64,000 nucleotides of DNA, taken from assembly GCA_902728285.1 (NCBI GenBank), contig CACVBU010000600.1, forward strand, positions 3,237,101 to 3,301,100, read 5' to 3'. The notes beneath the pieces are model-generated. The model was not told the DNA's origin. It saw only the letters and a list, made by a program, of their open reading frames with translations, and did not search any database. How positions within the stretch are numbered: the first letter of the stretch is position 1; every line of letters starts with the position of its first letter. This DNA comes from Clytia hemisphaerica (taxonomy: Eukaryota > Cnidaria > Hydrozoa > Leptothecata > Clytiidae). The position numbers and the translations under genes were made by a program. Below are positions 40,121 through 52,500 of this stretch, one piece after another.

Positions 40121-42756
40121 GACCAGGGGGATGTCAATCGAATGAAGTCGAACTACTGTCGAACTTCAATTTTTAATCAGATTTGTCGAAGTAATCAAAT
40201 CCAATACACCTTTCCCGTAATTCAGATTTTGCCTGGAAAATACTTGTTCTCCACCGTTATAATGTGCCAGGGGATGTCAATCGAATTTTGATCAAATTCT
40301 AATCGAATAATTAAACTTTGATTGGTCAAATCAATCGAACACCAATCGAAGTTTCATTTTTTTCACGCTTGATTGGATTCAATTCACAATTGGTATTTGA
40401 TTCTTTTTGATCCAGGGGATGTCAATCGAAGGTAATCGAATTCATGGAATTTAATCGAAAGTAATCGAACGATTAAAATTCGATTAACTTCGATTACCAT
40501 TTGAACAGCTTAATTCTTGAAAGCTTTATGAAATTACTTGAAATGTTTTCAATCAAAAAGAAATAAACAAAACCTTCATTTCAACAAAAATCCATCCTTT
40601 ATTTGATTACCTTTCATTCTCTGATTTTTCTTCGGCCATGTTTTTCAAACAAATAATTCTTTGGGGCATTCCCGTTTATTCTAAAATTTTCACGCATGCA
40701 CGAGTTCTTTCAATTCTTGTTGAATCAAAATGCGCGATTTAAGTCATGTGATTTTTTTCCGGCTTTTTTCTGTAGTAAAGTTCCGGCGAAGCAAATCAGG
40801 GGGTCATGTATGTTGTTGTATGTTTTAGGCTGGGGCGGAATGGGGCCAAGGCTTTACCTCAATGTTTTTGGTTTTTCTGAAAGGTATAAAGCAGATGAAG
40901 GTTCCTTTAAAACGGCTCGACGCAGGAACCATTTTATGGAAAGTTGTGAGCCTAAAAGTGCCTGATTTTTGTGCTAAATTTATTTTTTTTGATTATAACT
41001 TTTTTTCTATCCTTACCCCCGAGAGCCGTCTTGGATATCTAATCGAGATTACTAATCGAGTCCACTGTGAAAATTTCAAAACAAAACAAGACCAACTCTG
41101 AACCTAAACCAGGGGATGTCATTCGAAGGTAATCGAATTAATCAAGAAAAAAATGTGAAAATTCGATTACCATTTGATTGAATTCGATAATCGAATTTTA
41201 ATCGTTCGATTGACTTCGATTAACTTCGATTATTTCGGTAATCGAATTATTCGATTGACATCCCCTGGTTTGATTGGATTCGATTGATGTTTGATTACTT
41301 CGATTACACTTCGATTAGAGTTCGATTGTGATTGAGCTTTGATTATACTTAGACAGAACAATCGCCCGAATAAGGCAGCAATCACATATATCTTCATTTC
41401 GTGTCACCCGACCGACTCTTGAAAATTATGAAAATCTGAGTTGGAGAGTCGGTAAATTTTGTCAGATTTTTTGTCGGATTTTTTTCTGTCCACTGTCTGT
41501 GAGTTTATAAGTATACCGTAGCTTGTTGTTGGTTTCAAGTTTTCTCATAGCATTTCGTGAGTTACTTTACCAAAAACCAAATATTTATGTTTCTGCATTC
41601 TATAAGGAATCTGTGACGTCTAGTATAGATTATCCACGGCTGTTTGTTTATATTTTCACCTGCCATTTTTTTATGGGCCCATTTTTTATCTCACGGTTCA
41701 TAAGTCATAACTGAAACTACCTGCGTGTGACTTACCTGCATGACTTACGTCCTTCGTAAAAAAAACAACATGAAATGAAAGACATGAAAGATGGATGAAG
41801 TTGGAAGAGGAGAAGAACTTTCACTATGAACATCTTTGCCGACCGACCCACTATTCATGCCTGAAATGACACGAAATGAGGATATTTGTGATTGCCGCCT
41901 TATTTGAGACAGGGATGTTTTGTTTAGGACATTTGTATGTCCTATTTAAGTAATGTGGCAAATATCTCGGAAATGAGGAAAAAGGGCAATTTCTTGTCAC
42001 CACAAATCGAAAGAGCTAGAAAAACTGGATGTTCTTGGTGGTTTTTATAAAATTTGACAGAAGGACGAATTATGCAGAACTATTCATTTTACCTGGAACC
42101 TTAAAGCCCACTCTACATGTTACGAAAATTGAAATTTTAAAAATGTAAACAGGCCTTTATTTAGACCTAAATATATACCTTTGTTTTTTTGTTGTGTTTT
42201 TGGTTCTCAACTTTAAATAAAGAGTATGAAAAAACGCTTCTGCGGATCTCAATAATTTTCTTTTTACCTTAAGGGGATTAATTTTCGCGAGGACTTATTT
42301 TCGCGAGGCAATTTGTTTCAAAAAATTTTTAATTTTCGCGGGACTTATTTTCGCGAGGACGGGAATTGTAAATTTTTTGTTTTATATGTTTTATATGTTT
42401 TATATAAGACATCCCTTTCTTATATAAGACATACAAACATGTCCTTTTCAAGACAGATGTCCTGTTTAAGGGGGTATCTTATTCGGTGATTGTTTTAGGA
42501 CTGTGAGAGGTCTAGGTGCAACGAAAATCCATTACTATTACTAATTTAATGATCGAAGTCAATCGAACAACGGTCGAAGTCAATCGAACAACGATCGAAG
42601 TCAATCGAATTTACATTTTTTTGACTTTAATCACGATTCGATTGGCGTTCGATCAATTCGGCCATGATCGAATACTATTAATTCGATTGTCTTTGATTAC
42701 TTCGACGAATTCGATTGGCAATCGAAGTTCGATTTGGTTCGATTGACATCCCCTGG
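40121..42756. mobile_element. cluster of CCAGGGGATGTCAATCGAA elements
   Basis: Left-type ends (CCAGGGGATGTCAATCGAA) occur at about 40124, 40267, 40413 and 41110, and right-type ends (TTCGATTGACATCCCCTGG) at about 41251-41269 and 42738-42756. The interior is filled with AATCGAA/TTCGATT words. The pair 41109-41269 forms a compact hairpin MITE; the others are nested or truncated copies. Confidence 0.7.
41353..42495. mobile_element. nested MITEs: ACAATCxCCGAATAAG host with a GGCxGCAATCAC insert
   Basis: The outer ends AACAATCGCCCGAATAAG (left) and CTTATTCGGTGATTGTT (right) are inverted. Immediately inside the left end sits an element 41371-41904 with TAAGGCAGCAATCACATAT and ATATTTGTGATTGCCGCCTTA ends, a relative of the MITE at 20398-20699. 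After it, TTTGAGACAGGGATG resumes the outer element, so the second inserted into the first. Confidence 0.65.
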
Positions 42757-42973
42757 TATGTGAAAAACAAAGTGGAAGTAAACAAACATGTTTTTACCTG
42801 AGTTTGCTTAGGAGGGAAGGTGATATTTTGTCTTATATCTTTTGATGCCTTCGTTCGTTTCGAAAGAAATTTGGAAGGTATATAATATCATGACATGTAA
42901 AAACATACTGAAGTTTGCAAAGATTTGATGCAATAGAAGTTGAGAAAAAGACCCGGGGGTACTAGGGTTGGAG

Positions 42974-43242
42974 GATGCTGGGTATGTGGGGACCGGACCT
43001 CGGAAACCGACCCTTAGAGAGACTGAATTTTGGCAAAAAAGTGACCCTTAAAGAGACTTTTTTGTGAAAATTTTCTCGATTTTCGAAAAATTTTCTATGA
43101 TTTTTGAGAAATTTTCCAGAAAATCTGAAAAAACCAACCTTTAGAGAGACTGTTTTGATTTTTTGTTGTTTTGGGTACCCCTTAGACAGACTTTAGAAGG
43201 TGAAAAATCCGACCCTTACCGTTTGCACATACCCAGCACCCA
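42974..43242. mobile_element. MITE with ATGCTGGGTATGTG termini
   Basis: ATGCTGGGTATGTGGGGACC at the left and CACATACCCAGCACCC at the right are inverted. The interior repeats CCCTTAGAGAGACT and GAAAATTTTC words. Non-coding. Confidence 0.7.
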
Positions 43243-44640
43243 TTTTTGCCTAAAACCACTCAACGATGTAAAAATAATAGATAACCAAGTTGCCTTGATT
43301 CTCAAAAAACATCCGTGTTACGGTTGTAAAAATATTAATGATAATAAATATTAATTTTGCATCGTAAAAAGTGCAATTAAATAAAAACTTGCTTCATTTG
43401 CAACCTTCTATTGGACAGAATCGATCACGTGATGTATATTTTTCCAAAATTTGGGTTAGAAAAAGTGTATTTTCCTATAGGCAGCCTCACAGAAGGAATT
43501 TTTTAATTAGATATTATTGTTCTATAAACATTCATCTGTTTATTTTGTATCAGGCAACCTTCATGCACTTTTCATTCGTGAGATATCGCACTTCAAATCA
43601 CACATATATTTTTCAGATAACATCATTTTATGAGCGTTTATTTATCCAGATGCAGATTAAGTGGTATCAGGCCGATCCGTAGTCAATTTGTCTAAAGATT
43701 GGTACCTTTATCTCTTGAAAAAAATTCCAAAATTTGCAGTAAATAACAATTCAAATTTTCTATCAATTCAGTGGATGTCAAAAAGTGTGCCAAAATCTAG
43801 CTAAAAGCATAACACGCACTGCACACAGAGCTATTTAAAGGAGTGCTCATTTCAATAGGAAAACAATGGTTGTTCTCTTGGGAGAAGTGCCTTCTAGAGG
43901 TAGTTGGTTATCTATTATTTTTACATCGTTGAACCACTCTATTCCCTAAGGAAATGCAAGCAAAATCGGGTTTTTCTACTTCCCTTTTAAAAAACGATGG
44001 ATTGCAAAGACTGCAGAAAAAATCCAGAAAACCGAAATTACGGGAAAGGTGTATTGAATGATGAACGTGATTGAATGATCGAACGTCAATCATGATTAAA
44101 GTTTTAAAAAATGTAATATATAACTTTGATCAACTTCAATCGACTTCAATTTTGTCATTTGTACCAAAAGATGGCAATGTCTGGCTTTTTGGTTGTGTCC
44201 ACAGGAAGTATAACCCACAAGGTAGTATATATACAGGGAGTTTACAGGGATTTTCGTTTTGATTGGATTCTTTGGCCCAAGCAGAGGCTGGTTTTTTTTA
44301 TTTTATAAATCCAAAAAGTTTGAACTTGGAACTGGAAAAGACAAAAGAAATATTTTTGCAAGAAAATATAAATAATGACAACTTCATGCTACAGGTTTTT
44401 AAGGAAAAATTTTAGAGTTTTTTAAATACCACCTGAAACCCCCTCCCCCAAAGGAAAAATAACACATTTGACGAACTATATATAAGTTGTTTCTTCTGGA
44501 TTTTTCCCGGATTTTTTTCACACTACACCATGCACTGGAAAATCAGTGAAAAATATGATGCGGGCAGGTGACACGAACAGAACAATTTTTCGATGGCCGC
44601 CTTATCAAAGCTAATCGACCTCTCACAATTTTCCGTTGAA
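43243..44640. other. non-coding, with a solo GCCGCCTTATC terminus
   Basis: No supported gene. GATGGCCGCCTTATC at about 44592 resembles the right end of the GGCGGCAATCAC MITE family, but no left partner was found. Confidence 0.35.
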
Positions 44641-44669
44641 ATGAAAAGTTTGATTAGTTAGACGGCATT

Positions 44670-45778
44670 AAATTTTGCAGTATTTAATTTCCCAGTTTTG
44701 GGTGTCAACCGCAAAATTAAATTCCACGAACCATACAAAGTCTTGATTTTTGAAATTTAACGGGCAGGTACAAAACGCCTACTACCTACTACTTACTACC
44801 TACTACCTACTATTTGCCATAAAATGCTTTAAAAGGGTTGTAATTTCTTTTATAACAAACCAGCATATCAAAATTAGGGTGCTGTGAAATTATTGTGCAA
44901 AAATAATTAGAATTTTGGATTCTATAGACAAAAATATTTTTTCTTATTAGTCTTTCATCTTCGACTTTTTCGCGCGTTTTTCAACAAAATCTACAGACCA
45001 AAAAAACGCTCTCCTCCTTAGATATTTGAAACAATCATCTTTACTTCATAAGAAAATATAAACCAAAGTGTTTACAGTACTGAAAAGGTTCAATTCTTGC
45101 TTTGCAATCTGTTCTTATAAAAGAAAGGTTTCTTTATAAAAGGAGAGATGAAAACATCGCGTTAGTTTATTTACACAGCTACGCAAAAAAAAACTGCAAT
45201 ACTTTTATATAAGAACATTATTATAACAAGGTTTTGTGTTTTCAACTTTATAATGTTTATATAAACATACTCTTATAGTTCATTTTTCATGGGATGACAA
45301 CAAATCAATATTTTTTGTTTAAAAGAATTATTTTACGGAGAAAAGACAATAGAATAATAATCTAAAGAATTTGATTACATCATGGAAATATGCAAGGAAG
45401 CAAGCGAGGAAGAATTCTTCCTGATTTTCAAAAATAAGGTCAAATTTTCATTATGCATATTCTTATTATGAAGAAAAAATTTCCACTGAATTCAATAAAA
45501 CGAGTAGAAAAAAATTAAAATATAAAATATCGTAGGGCAGGAGAGTAGTCTGCAAAATATAAAATAGTAAGTAGTAGGTATCAAGTAGTAAGTAATAGGT
45601 GGTAGGTAGTAGGCATTTTGTACCTGCCCGAAATTTAACCCTTAAGATTGGCGTTTTTAAGCCAAATTAGCCTATATTTTGGACTAAAGATACCCTCAAA
45701 CGCGAGATATTTAATTTGCAAAGTCTGAACCGCGAAATTAGATGCCGCAAAATTTTCTTCCTTTAAGGTAGTTGATTT
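44670..45778. mobile_element. CTTAAGG/CCGCAAAATT element split by a later insertion
   Basis: Left GGCATTAAATTTTGCAG and right CTGAACCGCGAAATTAGATG...CCGCAAAATTTTC...CTTTAAGG are arms of the TACCTTAAGGGAA family. The two halves abut the AAATTTAA duplication flanking 44761-45630, showing that one older element was interrupted. Confidence 0.5.
44761..45630. mobile_element. 870-bp hAT-like element with 8-bp target duplication
   Basis: Termini CGGGCAGGTACAAAACGCCT and AGGCATTTTGTACCTGCCCG are inverted, followed inside by CTACTACCTACTAC and its complement. Exact direct repeats AAATTTAA flank it at 44753-44760 and 45631-45638. An 8-bp duplication is typical of the hAT superfamily. No transposase frame. 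Confidence 0.85.
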
Positions 45779-46249
45779 AAAACACCACTATGCAAAAAAG
45801 TCTTTGTTTCCTGAAATCTGCCCTTTTTGCATACATCACTCAGCCGATTCACAATAAAATTACTTTAAGAAACTCTTAAAGACTTTAAAATTAGGAACCA
45901 AAAATAATGCTTTATTTATAAAGTATATTGTTGGCGTTCATTTCTGCCAATATATATATAAATCTTTTTAGATTGGCTTCGTAGGAGTCAAAAATAGAAT
46001 TCCCCTTTGGGGAATTTCCCTTCTGTCTACTTCTCTCAGTCTGCACCACAAGTGATTGTTTGGTGCTGAAATGCTGGCAAAATCGATCTGCTAGGCTGAT
46101 TTTTAATAGTTGGACAGAAATCTATGATTTCTTCAAATATATATCATAAACACATCATAACAGGTGATTTGAGAATCTTAGAGAATCAAAAACTACGTAA
46201 ACTTTTGACCAAAGGTCCAATAAACTATCGGGAAACTAACTATCGCATT

Positions 46250-46840
46250 GACGTCTGTGTATAAAATTTAGAACAGAGGACAGAGTTTAAGGCAAGAGCT
46301 TTCAAACGTTGGAAGGATGCCATTGTTTCTAAAGTGAAAGATAAAATTAATTTCCTTAAGACAAAAACTAAAGTCTATAAAACCAAACCTGTTCTTTAAA
46401 AGATCCAGGTGTACAAGCATATCTGAAACTCCTACAGAAAAAGTTTGTTATTGTTACCATAGATAAAACATCTAACAACTTTGCTTTTATCTGTAAAAAG
46501 TTGTATGTTTCAAGATTGATTGCAGAAATCTCTGGAAATAACACTTATAAACTTGCTGACAATGACTTAAATTCTATCATCGAAAACAATGAGAATACGT
46601 GTAAACAGTTTGGACTAGAACTCACAGAAAAAATGAAAACCTTTCCTATTATGTATTGGACCCCAAAAATGCATAAAAATCCTGTAGGTTGTCGCTTTAT
46701 CATCGCTTCTAAAACCTGTAGTACAAAACCTCTATCATGTGCTGTCTCAATGGTCTTTAAAGTCTTATATATAAAAATGTTGAGAATTTCCATCATAAAT
46801 CCCGCTTCTTTTCCGGTTTCAATAAGTTTTAGGTAGTGCA
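46250..46840 (+). pseudogene. Penelope-like reverse transcriptase fragment
   Basis: After frame changes the sequence reads YLKLLQKKFVIVTIDKTSNN, then FAFICKKLYVSRLIAEISGN, and TFPIMYWTPKMHKNPVGCRF followed by IIASKTC. The set xVxxxDKxxNN, CKxxYxxxLxxE, LPxMYWxPKxHKxPxxxRxI is the N-terminal RT signature of Penelope-type and related retroelements. Internal stops occur near 46400 and the frame ends before the catalytic palm blocks, so this is a fragment. Confidence 0.7.
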
Positions 46841-47274
46841 GAATTTTTCTCATGTTGTTAACCATCTTAATAGGATCAATGCTAAGAAAAAGGCAAAACG
46901 AATTTCCACATTATAATTTAATCAGATTAATTTTCATGAGAAATAAATGACTATTATATATGAAAAAAATATTTTGACACTGTTTGACAATTGATATCTT
47001 TAGATTTTGATAAATAAGTGAATTAATGAAAGTAACTTCAAATCTAATGACAGAATGAAAGGTAAGCCATCTTTTAGTAGAATTTTCCAATCCCCTGGTT
47101 ATTCCAAAACACTTGTCTATTAGGGACCAGAGATTAGGTATGGTAAGTTTTATGCTACATTTTTTCAAAACTGTTGTTTTTGTATGCAATAAATATAAAA
47201 TACTTTTGTGTAAATATCAGACGTTAGTCAGTTGTTTCTGTCCTACTACAAAACATTATTTTTATGCACTTTAG
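46841..47274. other. upstream of the SET exons; 5' exon not found
   Basis: The first SET exon at 47275 needs an upstream exon ending with one spare nucleotide. I saw no convincing candidate here. Confidence 0.35.
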
Positions 47275-49531
47275 AAACTCGAAACAAGAAGCTTACTCTA
47301 CCAGAAAAAATCAAACTAATTGAAGATGACAGATTTTTTGTTAAAAAAATAGATGATAAAATTGGTGAGTTTTAATAATTTATTTGAAAGAGGCTTTAAA
47401 CAAAAGTTTTCCTTCAAGAAATTTCATTGTAGGCAAATCTCTGTGTTGATTGCCTATAGAAAAGACCCTGTAATTTTTTACCAATTTTCCAGCATTCAAG
47501 GTTTCTGTGCAAAAATACGTCAAAATTAGTGTACTTTTTGAGGAGTTTGATTTTTGATAATATTTCATTGCAGGTTATGGTGTTTTTGCAAAACAGAAAT
47601 TTATGCGGAAAGATTTCTTATTGCAATATAAAGGTATATATATTTGAGTGCAATTTAGAATTATTTTTTTAATTTTTGTATCATGTTCTTAATGAATAAA
47701 GCTTTACCTCAATACTTACTTAATAGATTGATAGTGGTGAATATTTTTTGTTAGGAGACCTTGCTACTTCTTTTTTTTATGATTCTGATGAAAAAGTAGC
47801 ATGGTCTTACCAGTCAGTTTAAATTTCGGCAGTTGATAAAAAGAACCAATCAAAAAATTTTTGTATTTACTAAAACAAAATTTTGACACTTTTCTTGGCC
47901 AAGGAATATAGTAAAAAAGTCCAGCGGCGAATATTAATTTTTGGCATCCTGGTTGCAACTCAGCCACTATATCAAAATCAAAAAAGGTGGCTGATGTGTC
48001 TTAGCTAAAAAGCCATGCGAGGGCAATGAATTTTAAATGCATGGATTTCAATGACTAATCTAATCTAATCTAATCGAAGAAGGTTATGGTTTTGTTTTAT
48101 CATGTTTTTTTTTCTATCAGATTATCATGTTATCAATTCTTGATCAAATAGTTGTGACTTTTTAACCTTTAGCCACCGCTCTGTTTTTTAAAAATTATCC
48201 TTTTTTACACTTTAATTTTTCATGAATTTTGAAACTCAAAGCCAAATTGTGGTCACAGTGGTAAGACTCAGGCAATTCTTTTGGTACCATTGGAAAGTCT
48301 CAGCTTTCGAAAACAACCAGGGCATTTTGGCTGAAAACATAGTGGTTTTGAGCTATGGTCAAAAGACTGAGGGTCGTAAAATCTGTGTTCACCGTACGTC
48401 ATTCGGTGGCTAAAGGTTAATGATGTTCCAAATATTTGGCAGCCTAGGAAATTCAGATTTTTTTTAAGGCAATGCTTTGATGAGAAAACCATCAAATCTG
48501 ACTACCTCTCTCTGTTTAAATTTCCAAAACTTTTAAAACGTGTCTCACTTACTTTAAATTCAGGCGAAAATATATCACCAAAGGAAGCAGAGAGGCGAGC
48601 CTTGGACTACAAGCACAGAGGGATTGGTAATTTCATCTTTGACCAAATAAAAGATTGTCGTGATAAATGGATTTGGTAAAAATAATTTTTTTAAATATTA
48701 TGTCATCACATTAATTTCTGATTTTGTTCTTTTCAAAAGTTACTAATGAAATGTTTTTCATTTATAAAAGCACTGTAAGAAAAAATCGATACGGTTTTAT
48801 TTTGATTTTTAAGTATTGATGGAACAATGGAATCATCCTTTGGACGGTTAGTCAATGATTCACCTCAAGACTTTGCCAACAGTGTGATGAAAAGGGAAAA
48901 GATTGGCAATAGGGTTATCCTTTGCCTCTATGCTCTTAATGACATTGAAATTGGAACTGAGTTGAGGTACTGAGGGGTATTTTTCAATATGTCAATAATT
49001 TCAATTTAATGGCTGTTGATGGTGAAATCTGTGTTCCATTAATTTGGTTTTATAGGATTTTCTTAGTGTGATTTTAAGATTTTATTTATGTATACTGTAT
49101 TCTAAGAGTTCTGGTCAAAATTTATTGAGTTTATTCCGCCAAAAATCTCATTTGCAAATATTAATTCTCATAAAAAAAGTTCAAAATTCGCAAAGTCTTA
49201 TAACTCCAAGTTTTTTTATACTTAGTTTGGCAAAAGACCGTATAGACAGATTCATTTGACACCCTTTTTATGATTTATTGAAAGTTGACACATAATTTGT
49301 TTGATTCTGAAATTTCTTAACAAAGGTCCATTTGCAAAAAAATTTTATTCTTGCAAATTTTTCTAAGACATCTGTCCTAGTTGCTGACTTGTTTAGTTCT
49401 CCTATCATTTAAATTCTTGTTATCAATAGTCAAATGTTTTAAAGCAAAGAATTATCTTTTGTTGTAGATATGACTATAATTTTGGTTCCAGTCAGGTAGA
49501 TACCAACTCCATGCCATGGAGATTAAATTAT
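47275..49531 (+). CDS. SET domain exons (5)
   Basis: Exons 47275-47364, 47574-47633, 48564-48675, 48814-48966 and 49468-49531. Blocks in order: VKKIDDKIG/GYGVFAKQKF (the GxG cofactor loop), LLQYKG/GENISPKEAERR, DKWIC/IDGTMESSFGRLVNDSP, LCLYALNDIEIGTEL/RYDYNFG, and MPWRLNY. Order and spacing fit KMT5A, including DxT-x4-5-GRLxN and E-L-x-YDY. In canonical SET domains the Asn is followed by His (NHS); here it is Asp (NDS), and the residues after it are unusual. The catalytic Tyr of YDY is kept. Activity therefore cannot be assumed. Confidence 0.8.
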
Positions 49532-52500
49532 GTAAGTTTAAATTTTAATAAAAGATATTTTTCTTTTTTAAAAATATAGTACGACAGCAGCCCTGGCAAT
49601 TCAAATTTGTTTGCCTCGGCATTTTTTTGCCGAAGCAAAAGGTTAAATTTGCTATTTGCCTCCGCAGAATAGGATTCTGCCTCGGCAATTTTTACTCACG
49701 GAGAGGGGACATCTCTGCTTCAACAGTTATCTATTTTTCTTAGAAATTTTTGCCTCAACATTTTTTTGGCCGAGGCAAACACACTATAAACTAATTTGCC
49801 TCAGCTTTTACCTCGGCATTTGCCGTATGCCGACGCCAATTGCCAGGACTGGACAGGAGCAAAAATAATACAATTTTCGAATTGAAATTGCAACCTACTT
49901 GATTAGTCTGACCAAATTGTAAAATTAAAAAAGCTAATTTGCAAAGATTTACCAACTAGCATAATATGTGAAAAGCCCAGAAAAGCCATCTTTGAAGTCA
50001 AATATCTTCAAATCAGTACAGAATTTGGCCATACTTTATACTTGCTTAAAAGAGTTCTATTTACTTTTTTGGAGAGCTTACATGTGGTATAGATTATTTT
50101 TGTTAGAAATGGTTTTAAACGTTTTTTTAGCCTCTGAAAATGTTTTTCCTAAGAGCCTCAAGCCTCACTATGTTAATCTACATAAAATTTTGATATTGTC
50201 TAGTATATACCTTAAGTGGAGAAATTTTGGCGCAGATTTAATTTGGCGCACAGCGGATTTGAAATATTTGGCGCGGATTTAATTTGGCGCAGCAAGGATA
50301 TTTTTTAATTTGGTGCATACAAAAGTTTTTCAGACCTTAGCCAGTCATGCCAGCTGTCATGACAAGGCTGATAAGAAAAAGAATAACGGCAATATGACCA
50401 TTGACTAGATATTTCGTATTTTATTGATTTCGTTGGTAAAAGTTTAGAAAAAAACTTAATATTCGTTTAAAATTTACTTTTAGTAATAAAAAAAAACTTG
50501 GCGTGTATTTAATTTGGCGCAGCTTAAAAAAAACTTAAATTTGGCGGTTTTTGGTATTTTGCGTCAATTGCGCCAAATTTTTCTCTGCGCCAAAATTTCT
50601 CCACTTAAGGTAACCTAAGACCTAAGGCCTTAGAAAACAACCAAAGTGATTTGCACTGTTGCTCACTGAAGAAGAAAGGTGATCTTTGTTCCATGGGATA
50701 TGGCTACCTCGCACAAAAACCTTCTTTGAGTCAGTTTTGTAATTTTTTAAATTAATTAACTTAGCCCTGTATGGTAATTTACATAATTCTACAACTTCAA
50801 ATTTTCAAATGATTTTGATTCCACAGAAGAGTACACACAGAAACATTTGAAAATTTATATCAGTTGTCCACTTCAACTTTGGGAAATGTAAAAAAAGCAA
50901 GAAGTGTGTTTTGCAATGCTCTTACCAGGCAACCAGAAAAATAACTAATAAAGTGATTTTTAAAGAAAGATTGTGATTAAATTTCTTTTCACTTTTAGGA
51001 ACTCTATGCCGAGCCGAAGATGGAAAATACTCCATCCCTCACAAAAGAAACGGTAACAATTGTTTTAAAATCTGACTGGAACTCTCCATCCTGTTGGATC
51101 TCCATATCATTTTAAAAACTTAAAAGTAAATTGTGCATATACAATGCAATTACAGGTGAAGGTTGGATTCAAATGAATAAATTAAGTTCTCTATAATGTT
51201 CATAAGTTGAATTAAAATATTTTGTAGATTTCTTTATTTTTAGTATACCCTATAATTTAATAGTGATTCTTTATCTTCGTCAAGGAAACAAACACAGCCA
51301 CGGAAACCAATATACCATCAGTACAGCCAACTACATTGCAAGCTGATCAGGTACAAGAATATTTGTGATTATTATCTTCAAAAAGAAAATCTTAGTACTT
51401 CCAAGAACCAAAATATTTGGTATAGAGATCCTGTAATGTCCTGTACTGTAGGGTAATAATTAGAATTCAATTAATATAAACTTGAACAAGGGTCTTTAGT
51501 TCTTGGATAATGTAGTAAGATTTGACTAGTCTTTTATTATTATCGTTAGGTCATCTAATAAAGTTATTGTTCCAGATCTGCGGCCGGGTGAAAACTTTTT
51601 TACAAGTCAATCGGTCGGTTGGTCGGTGTTAAAAAGTATTTATTGGATTGTAAAAAGTCTGACAACCATGCTTAATTTCAACAAAAATCATATGTTTAAT
51701 TTGCTTGTTTCTAAAGATTGATTACATTACTAAAGAGACTGATTTAACTAGAGAAACTAAAATACGGCAATTGAGCTTGAATTTTACAAAAAAAAATATT
51801 GATCGCCTGGGTGGAAGAAATTTTTCTCACCTAATTTTCTACAGATGGCCTTATCCAGGTAAGTGCCCTAATTCTATGACTTCCAAATCAATAAGTATGT
51901 AATTATCTTCACTTAGGAAAATGCAATAACCAAAGTTCATTTTGATGTGGTTTATCGATTATCAAACAATACGATTAAGATTGAAGATGACAACCAAGAT
52001 GAAGAAAATGATATTGTGCCACCTACCCCACTTAAAAAGGTACATATGAGACAAAAGGCTCTCCATATAATTTCCCCAATGTTCACTCTAGCAAAGACTC
52101 ACCTAAGAATTTAAGTCCTCGCTAAACCATATTCCCACCTGGAATCCAATAGCTTTTAAAATCCCATCTGAAGACAGATTATCTAACTTAGCAATTCCCT
52201 CACCACCAATGTATTGTTTTTAGAATGAAGTGTATAAAGAAAGCATCATTCAATCAAGTTTAAGGTAGGCAAAATTAATTATAAGATGATACTGCAAAAC
52301 CATTCATGAAACAACTTGTGTGTCGTTTTTCGCTAGTTCGGACTCTTGCCAAAGATATAGAAGAGGGTTATGCAACTCATTATATGCAAACCTGGAATAA
52401 TAATATGTTCGAATGAGTTGATAAGGAATAGATTAATGTTATAATTCATTCATTTATTTATTTCGTTTAGTGAAAGCAGCGCACAATTGACTTTAACCAA

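Noticed and set aside
51720..51859. Possible extra exon of the SET gene (IDYITKETDLTRETKIRQLS ... PYP/GTAAGTG)
   Set aside because: It is open and has AG/GT borders, but it would enter in phase 0 and leave in phase 1, whereas the next exon (51917) needs phase 0. It could be an alternative exon only with another partner.
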